Positions 59,837 to 64,000 of a stretch of DNA of 64,000 nt are shown here, one piece after another (the stretch's first letter is position 1; the number at the start of each line of letters is the position of its first letter). A model generated the notes under the pieces. The model made no database searches. It saw only the letters and a program-made list of their open reading frames with translations, and was not told the origin of the DNA. The DNA is from Rikenellaceae bacterium (GTDB taxonomy: Bacteria > Bacteroidota > Bacteroidia > Bacteroidales > Rikenellaceae): assembly GCA_015059865.1 (NCBI GenBank), contig SUZP01000002.1, positions 34,106 to 98,105 of the forward strand. Reading direction: 5' to 3'. Made by a program: the position numbers and the translations under genes.

Positions 59837-62614
59837 ATGAAGAAATCAATTTTTACATTGATGTCGATTGTTGCGCTATTTGCAGCATCGTGTACTACCG
59901 ATGCAACATCGGATGTACAAATGGTAGGTGGTGAGGAGGCTGTCGTTACCTTCTCGGTACAAACAACCGGTTTAGGTTCGCGTGCCGTGGATATCAACGA
60001 CGGCAAGAAGGCTACTGAGCTGACCTACGCTATCTACGACGAGGCTTGGAATCATCTCCAAACCTACGAAGCTGAGTTCGAGAACGGCTCGCTCGTCAAG
60101 GAGCTCTCGCTTCGTCTTGTGAAGAACAAGACCTACAACTTTGTGTTTTGGGCACAAAATCCTAATGTAACTTGTTACACAATGGATTTTGAAACTGCTG
60201 GTCAGAAGCCAAGCGTGTCGGTTAATTACGATGCTCTCGTAGCTAACAACGACAACTATGATGCTTTCTTCGGTCAGGAGTTGGCTCTTACAGTGAATGG
60301 TACTGTAAACAAGACTGTCTATTTGAAGCGACCATTCGCGCAGATCAACTTCGGTACTGACGACTTGCAGGCTGCTAAGGAGCTTGGATTCGACCTCGCT
60401 CAGGCAAAGGTTGCTGTTACCACAATGACCTACTCGAAGTTCTTCTTGAACGATGGTGCTGTTGATGGTGCTACGAGAGAGGTAACTTTCACCGAGGCTG
60501 ATGCTATCGACAAGACCGCAGCAGATAAGAATTTGAGCACCAAGTCGCACGGTGACTACCACTGGGTATCGATGAACTATATCTTGTGGCCTAATCCTGA
60601 TGTTGCAGCAGATGCATCGAAGGATTTGTCGCTCTCGAAGTGCGAGATGACAATCGCTGTAACAGGTCAGACCTCTATTAAAGTAGAGGTACCACAAGCA
60701 CCTGCACGCCGCAACTGGCGCACCAACCTTGTAGGCTCGCTCCTCACTGAGCAGGGCAATATCAAGGTGGAGATTCTCCCTGAGTTCGAGGATGAGTACA
60801 ATCAGGAGTACAAACAGTGGCAGGGCGATGCCGACACAACTTGGTATGCAGAGACTGACACCAACGGCAACCCTATTACCGAGTTTACACTCAATACTGC
60901 AGAGCAGTTAGCAGGTCTCGCAAAGCTCGTAGATGAGGGTAACACCTTCGAGGGCAAGACTATTAAGTTGGATACCGATGTCGATTTGTCGTTGCGCAAC
61001 TGGAACCCTATCGGAGATAATCGCACCGATGCAGCGTTTAGTGGTACTTTCGATGGTCAGAACCACATGATTTATGGTGCTCACCATACAGGCGACGATT
61101 GCTGGGATGGTTCAGTTTACGGCAGCAAAGAGGGCTGGGGCTTGTTCTCGTTAGTAGATGAGGCTACTATCAAGAATGTTGATATTCGCAATGAGACCTT
61201 CGGTTCGTACACCGTAATTACAGGTGCTGTTGCAGGATATGCACACGACACAACTTTCGAGAATATCGAGATTAGCGACACCAAGATTGCCGGCTACAAC
61301 TGGTACACCGGCGGCGTTGTAGGTTGGGCCAGCGGCGATTGTACTTTCAAGGGCATCGACTTGGCACCTACAACAGTAGTTGGTACTTTGTGGGATTCTC
61401 ACGGACAGAGTGCTGGTGGTATTGCCGGTGGTGTAAGCTCGTCAGCCAACATTGTTATCGAGGATTGTACTATCTCTTGCGTACTCGATGTTATCAACGA
61501 TGTAACTTCGAACTACAAGTGGTGGATCTACCGCACTGCCGGAATGATTATCGGTAACACTAACACCACTCAAGAAGTTTACCAAACAGTTGTTACTGCA
61601 ACTGCAACTAATGTTACTTGTAAGAATGTAACCGTAAACTATGGCGATTGGATGAACTACCACTACTGCCAGGGTTACTGGAACCGTGGTTGGGGTCGTG
61701 TAGAGTCCTCTGACTATGTTGGCGGTATCGACCACACTCAGTGCAACCACCCTGCAGGAGAGTCGCACTATGTATGCATTCCGTTCAATCAGCTCTTTGG
61801 AGGTGGCACTAACGGCAGTGGACACTACCCTGTAAAGGGTCTTGCAGAGTTCCCTGGTGTAACAGTAAACTACACATATATGGAGGTTGCCGATGCAGGC
61901 GACTTGAATGCAGCTATCGCAAACGAGAACCTTCACAACATCAAGCTCAGCGACAATGCAGTTATCGAGGGTACTATCAAGCTTAACCGCAAGGTTAGAA
62001 TCTTCTCGAATGGCACTGCTACCATCAAGGGCCGTGTAAATATCTCGGGCTATGGCGATGGATCCGTATTCGAGGGTGTTAAGTTCGCTGTCAACGACAC
62101 AGATTCTAAGGTCAAGAACTCGTTCTCAGGTAATACGTACAAGTATCCAGCAATCGTAGTGATTTACACGGCTGGCGTTACTTTCGAGAATTGCGAGTTT
62201 GAGTCGAGCTTTGATAAGGCTGTTTGCGGCATCAACTACGGCGCACACGCGGCCAACAAAGTACTTACCGTAAACAACTGTAAGTTCAACGGCGACTTCT
62301 ACGCTATCCGTTCGCGTACCTTGTTCAACATCACAAACTGCGAGTTTGCCAACTACTATAGCGGAGGTACCCTCGCTGCAGTTTGGACTTGGGGTAACGG
62401 CAACAGCTGGACTGATAATGTTGTATTCAAGAACAACAAGAACACAAGTGGCCACGATTTGTACAGTGTAACTTTGGCTTCGACAAACTTCAAGTACAAC
62501 AATATGACCATTGATGTTCAGGGCAACACATCGTTCTTGCCACTCGCAGATGGTGTTAATCCTGCTTGCACATATGAGGATGTAACATTTGCACCAGGCT
62601 CTGAGACTTTCTAA
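59837..62614 (+). CDS. Surface lipoprotein: DUF6562/fimbrillin-like N-terminus and beta-helix region
   Basis: A 925-residue protein with a lipoprotein signal (LFAASC, Cys19). Residues about 30-320 match the DUF6562/fimbrillin-like pattern (LTYAIYDEAWNHLQTYEA, FVFWAQNPNVTCY, KRPFAQINFGTDD). From about 345 the segment FTLNTAEQLAGLAKLVDEG, then TIKLDTDVDLSLRNWNPIG and FSGTFDGQNH, is a GLUG-type beta-helix opening; right-handed helix turns continue to the end. Composition is even throughout, unlike the paralogous gene at 55607. Both share the leader arrangement, so they may be regulated together. Confidence 0.82.
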   Translation: MKKSIFTLMSIVALFAASCTTDATSDVQMVGGEEAVVTFSVQTTGLGSRAVDINDGKKATELTYAIYDEAWNHLQTYEAEFENGSLVKELSLRLVKNKTYNFVFWAQNPNVTCYTMDFETAGQKPSVSVNYDALVANNDNYDAFFGQELALTVNGTVNKTVYLKRPFAQINFGTDDLQAAKELGFDLAQAKVAVTTMTYSKFFLNDGAVDGATREVTFTEADAIDKTAADKNLSTKSHGDYHWVSMNYILWPNPDVAADASKDLSLSKCEMTIAVTGQTSIKVEVPQAPARRNWRTNLVGSLLTEQGNIKVEILPEFEDEYNQEYKQWQGDADTTWYAETDTNGNPITEFTLNTAEQLAGLAKLVDEGNTFEGKTIKLDTDVDLSLRNWNPIGDNRTDAAFSGTFDGQNHMIYGAHHTGDDCWDGSVYGSKEGWGLFSLVDEATIKNVDIRNETFGSYTVITGAVAGYAHDTTFENIEISDTKIAGYNWYTGGVVGWASGDCTFKGIDLAPTTVVGTLWDSHGQSAGGIAGGVSSSANIVIEDCTISCVLDVINDVTSNYKWWIYRTAGMIIGNTNTTQEVYQTVVTATATNVTCKNVTVNYGDWMNYHYCQGYWNRGWGRVESSDYVGGIDHTQCNHPAGESHYVCIPFNQLFGGGTNGSGHYPVKGLAEFPGVTVNYTYMEVADAGDLNAAIANENLHNIKLSDNAVIEGTIKLNRKVRIFSNGTATIKGRVNISGYGDGSVFEGVKFAVNDTDSKVKNSFSGNTYKYPAIVVIYTAGVTFENCEFESSFDKAVCGINYGAHAANKVLTVNNCKFNGDFYAIRSRTLFNITNCEFANYYSGGTLAAVWTWGNGNSWTDNVVFKNNKNTSGHDLYSVTLASTNFKYNNMTIDVQGNTSFLPLADGVNPACTYEDVTFAPGSETF

Positions 62615-62641
62615 TCGAAAGCATAGAAACAATATTCAAAC

Positions 62642-62674
62642 TGCGCTCCTCGGATTCGAGGGGCGCATTTTTTT
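62642..62674 (+). terminator. Intrinsic terminator of the second lipoprotein
   Basis: An 11-bp stem (62642-62652 with 62657-62667, one G-U pair), GATT loop, then seven Ts. Confidence 0.9.
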
Positions 62675-62706
62675 GTGAATTTTCTTTACAATTCAAATAT
62701 TTGTTG

Positions 62707-62714
62707 TATCTTTG
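62707..62714 (+). promoter_or_regulatory. Promoter -7 element of rpsF-rpsR-rplI
   Basis: TATCTTTG lies 40 bases before the rpsF ATG. Confidence 0.65.
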
Positions 62715-62754
62715 CACCGCTAAATAGCACAAAACATTTAATAATTAAACAATT

Positions 62755-63102
62755 ATGAACAATTACGAAACCGTTTTCATTGTCACTCCGGTGCTCTCTG
62801 AGGCTCAGGTAGCAGAGGTTGCTGACAAATTCCAGGGAATCATTACCGAGAACGGTGGTCAGATTGTGAATGTAGAGAATTGGGGCTTGAAGAAGCTTGC
62901 ATACTCGATTCAGAAGAAGACAACCGGTTTCTATTTCTTGGTAGAGTTCACCGGCGAGGGCTCGTTGATTAACACCCTCGAAACACAGTATCGCCGTGAT
63001 GAGCGAGTTATCCGTTTCTTAACTTTCAAGCAGGACAAGTACGCAGTAGAGTACTCTGAGAAGCGTCGTGCCAAGCTTGCTAACAAAAACAAGGAGGAGT
63101 AA
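62755..63102 (+). CDS. rpsF: 30S ribosomal protein S6
   Basis: A 115-residue protein with the S6 fold: [15 protein letters not shown] at the start, the [18 protein letters not shown] core and [12 protein letters not shown]. It binds 16S rRNA together with S18, encoded next. The C-terminal tail ([15 protein letters not shown]) is charged. First gene of the rpsF-rpsR-rplI operon. Confidence 0.97.
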   Translation: MNNYETVFIVTPVLSEAQVAEVADKFQGIITENGGQIVNVENWGLKKLAYSIQKKTTGFYFLVEFTGEGSLINTLETQYRRDERVIRFLTFKQDKYAVEYSEKRRAKLANKNKEE

Positions 63103-63105
63103 ACT

Positions 63106-63381
63106 ATGGCAGAGATGAATCAGGGTGGCGAGTTGCGCTACCTCAACCCAGTGTCGGTTGATGTTAAGAAGAAGAAGTATTGCCGTTTCAAGAAGCTCGG
63201 CATTAAGTATGTAGATTACAAGGATGGCGAATTTTTGAAGAAGTTCCTCAACGAGCAGGGTAAAATTCTCCCTCGCCGTTTGACCGGTACTTCGCAGAAG
63301 TTCCAGAAGAAGGTTGCTCAGGCTGTTAAGCGTGCGCGTCACCTCGCAATTTTGCCATTCGTAACCGATTGTATGAAATAA
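63106..63381 (+). CDS. rpsR: 30S ribosomal protein S18
   Basis: A 91-residue basic protein, 3 bases after rpsF. Core motifs are [16 protein letters not shown] and [33 protein letters not shown], diagnostic for S18, which pairs with S6 on the 30S platform. The N-terminal 20 residues ([17 protein letters not shown]) are typical of Bacteroidetes. Confidence 0.97.
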   Translation: MAEMNQGGELRYLNPVSVDVKKKKYCRFKKLGIKYVDYKDGEFLKKFLNEQGKILPRRLTGTSQKFQKKVAQAVKRARHLAILPFVTDCMK

Positions 63382-63395
63382 AGGAGGGCGAGACT

Positions 63396-63836
63396 ATGGA
63401 GATTATTTTGATTAAGGATGTAGAGAACCTCGGATACGCTAACGACATCGTTAATGTAAAGCCGGGTTATGCGAACAACTACCTCATTCCACAGGGTTTC
63501 GCTAAGGCTGCTACCGCTTCTGCAAAGAAGGTATTGGCAGAGAACCTCAAACAGCGCGCTCACAAAGACGCTAAGATTTTGGCTGACGCTCAGGCTTTGG
63601 CTGAGAAGATTGCCAACCTTCCACTCTCGTTTGCTGTTAAGGCAGAGGAGGGCCGTATCTTCGGTACTATCACTTCGGCTGATATCGCTGAGGCTCTCGC
63701 AGCTAAGGGCGTAGAGGTTGAGAAGAAGAATATCACCGTTGAGGCTATCAACACCGTAGGTGAGTACAAGGCTACCGTTAAGCTCCACCGCGAGGTTAAG
63801 GGTGAGATTACTCTCTCGGTTGTAGCTGAGGAGTAG
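63396..63836 (+). CDS. rplI: 50S ribosomal protein L9
   Basis: A 146-residue protein starting at the ATG at 63396 (MEIILIKDVENLGYANDI). A longer frame from 63369 overlaps rpsR and is rejected. The N-terminal domain with VNVKPGYANNYLIPQGFA is the L9 rRNA-binding signature; a long helix and C-terminal domain follow. Unusually for Bacteroidetes, a strong Shine-Dalgarno-like AAGGAGG stands 8-14 bases before the ATG, supporting this start. Last gene of the ribosomal operon. Confidence 0.97.
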   Translation: MEIILIKDVENLGYANDIVNVKPGYANNYLIPQGFAKAATASAKKVLAENLKQRAHKDAKILADAQALAEKIANLPLSFAVKAEEGRIFGTITSADIAEALAAKGVEVEKKNITVEAINTVGEYKATVKLHREVKGEITLSVVAEE

Positions 63837-63863
63837 GCGCTATTTCAACAACTCATAAGAGGC

Positions 63864-64000
63864 GTGTCCCGATAATGAAGTGACCCCAAAAGTTTGGACA
63901 AAAAACTTTTGGGGTTTCTTTATGCACAAAAAACACGATTACGGAGCATTGCTCAAATATATGAGGATGCTCGAAGAAGGTTATTCTATTCGTTACCTTC
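63864..64000 (+). mobile_element. Left end of an IS3-family-like insertion sequence (truncated by window)
   Basis: From about 63864-63882 the sequence changes to a typical IS3/IS150-type end: TGACCCCAAAAGTTTGGAC (63881-63899). A 12-bp perfect inverted repeat (63884-63895 with 63903-63914) forms a strong hairpin followed by TTTCTT, ahead of the first transposase ORF. The exact outer border and any target duplication cannot be fixed without the right end. Confidence 0.7.
63922..64000 (+). CDS. Transposase OrfA-like, N-terminal fragment
   Basis: Only the first 26 residues are in the window (MHKKHDYGALLKYMRMLEEG, then YSIRYL). This resembles the opening of IS3-family OrfA proteins, which have an N-terminal helix-turn-helix. 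It lies just inside the IS end. Family assignment is from pattern only. Confidence 0.65.
   Translation, partial: MHKKHDYGALLKYMRMLEEGYSIRYL

Overview
The window looks like the chromosome of a gut-type Bacteroidales bacterium, most likely Alistipes or another Rikenellaceae member. Three things point that way: promoters follow the Bacteroidetes pattern (TTTG near -33, TAnnTTTG near -7) in front of many genes; several families are typical of the phylum (YfhO, DUF3098, DUF3127, Pit-PhoU fusions, TonB-dependent receptors with a carboxypeptidase-like domain, fimbrillin-like lipoproteins); and the gene content resembles Alistipes. The genus is inferred from resemblance, not from a search.

Layout. 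1-7.3 kb: end of an endonuclease/exonuclease/phosphatase gene, a YhcH/DUF386 gene, a FucP-like sugar transporter, a polyprenyl synthetase, and a YfhO-ftsX-DUF3098 envelope operon. 7.3-13.1 kb (mostly minus): a hypothetical gene, superoxide reductase, a PAP2-xseB-methyltransferase operon, a BPL-N/amidotransferase-like secreted protein, and pgk. 13.4-25 kb: a secreted and surface block. It has a small CxCxxCH protein with a His-rich TonB receptor; a four-gene minus-strand operon of exported hydrolases (two bleomycin-hydrolase-like peptidases, an Ntn hydrolase, a GH106-like glycosidase); and a divergent lipocalin-like plus subtilisin-like lipoprotein pair. 25-38.5 kb: core genes rpmH, pheS, a TPR protein, an EnvC-like protein, folC, lnt, dnaX, tyrS, folB, a sodium symporter and fba. 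38.7-55.1 kb: an alpha/beta hydrolase; tRNA-Leu(GAG) followed by a roughly 270-bp repeat array that carries tRNA fragments; an S1/P1 nuclease; ileS; an acyl-CoA ligase; queG; an MsbA-like ABC transporter; nrnA; a Ca/Na antiporter; a DUF3127 gene; and a phosphate transporter. 55.2-62.6 kb: an accessory surface region with two large lipoproteins (fimbrillin-like N-terminus plus beta-helix/GLUG-like repeats). Each sits behind a strikingly similar promoter, small hairpin and poly-G terminator leader. Between them lie a 44-residue peptide gene and a DUF3575-like beta-barrel gene. 62.7-63.8 kb: rpsF-rpsR-rplI, followed directly by the left end of an IS3-type insertion sequence cut by the window edge.

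For follow-up, the accessory region at 55.2-58.7 kb is the best candidate for something not yet described. The first lipoprotein and its peptide partner are enclosed by a 25-bp imperfect inverted repeat, the transcript begins with a terminator-like leader shared with the second lipoprotein locus, and the lipoprotein changes base composition abruptly in mid-gene. Other unusual signals are an A10 run in dnaX with stops in both shifted frames, exactly where a short gamma-type product would end; imperfect 7-base-period repeats of unrelated sequence in at least six intergenic sites; several promoters 4-5 bases from a start codon (possible leaderless mRNAs); and a compact three-way-junction structure at 52.76-52.86 kb.
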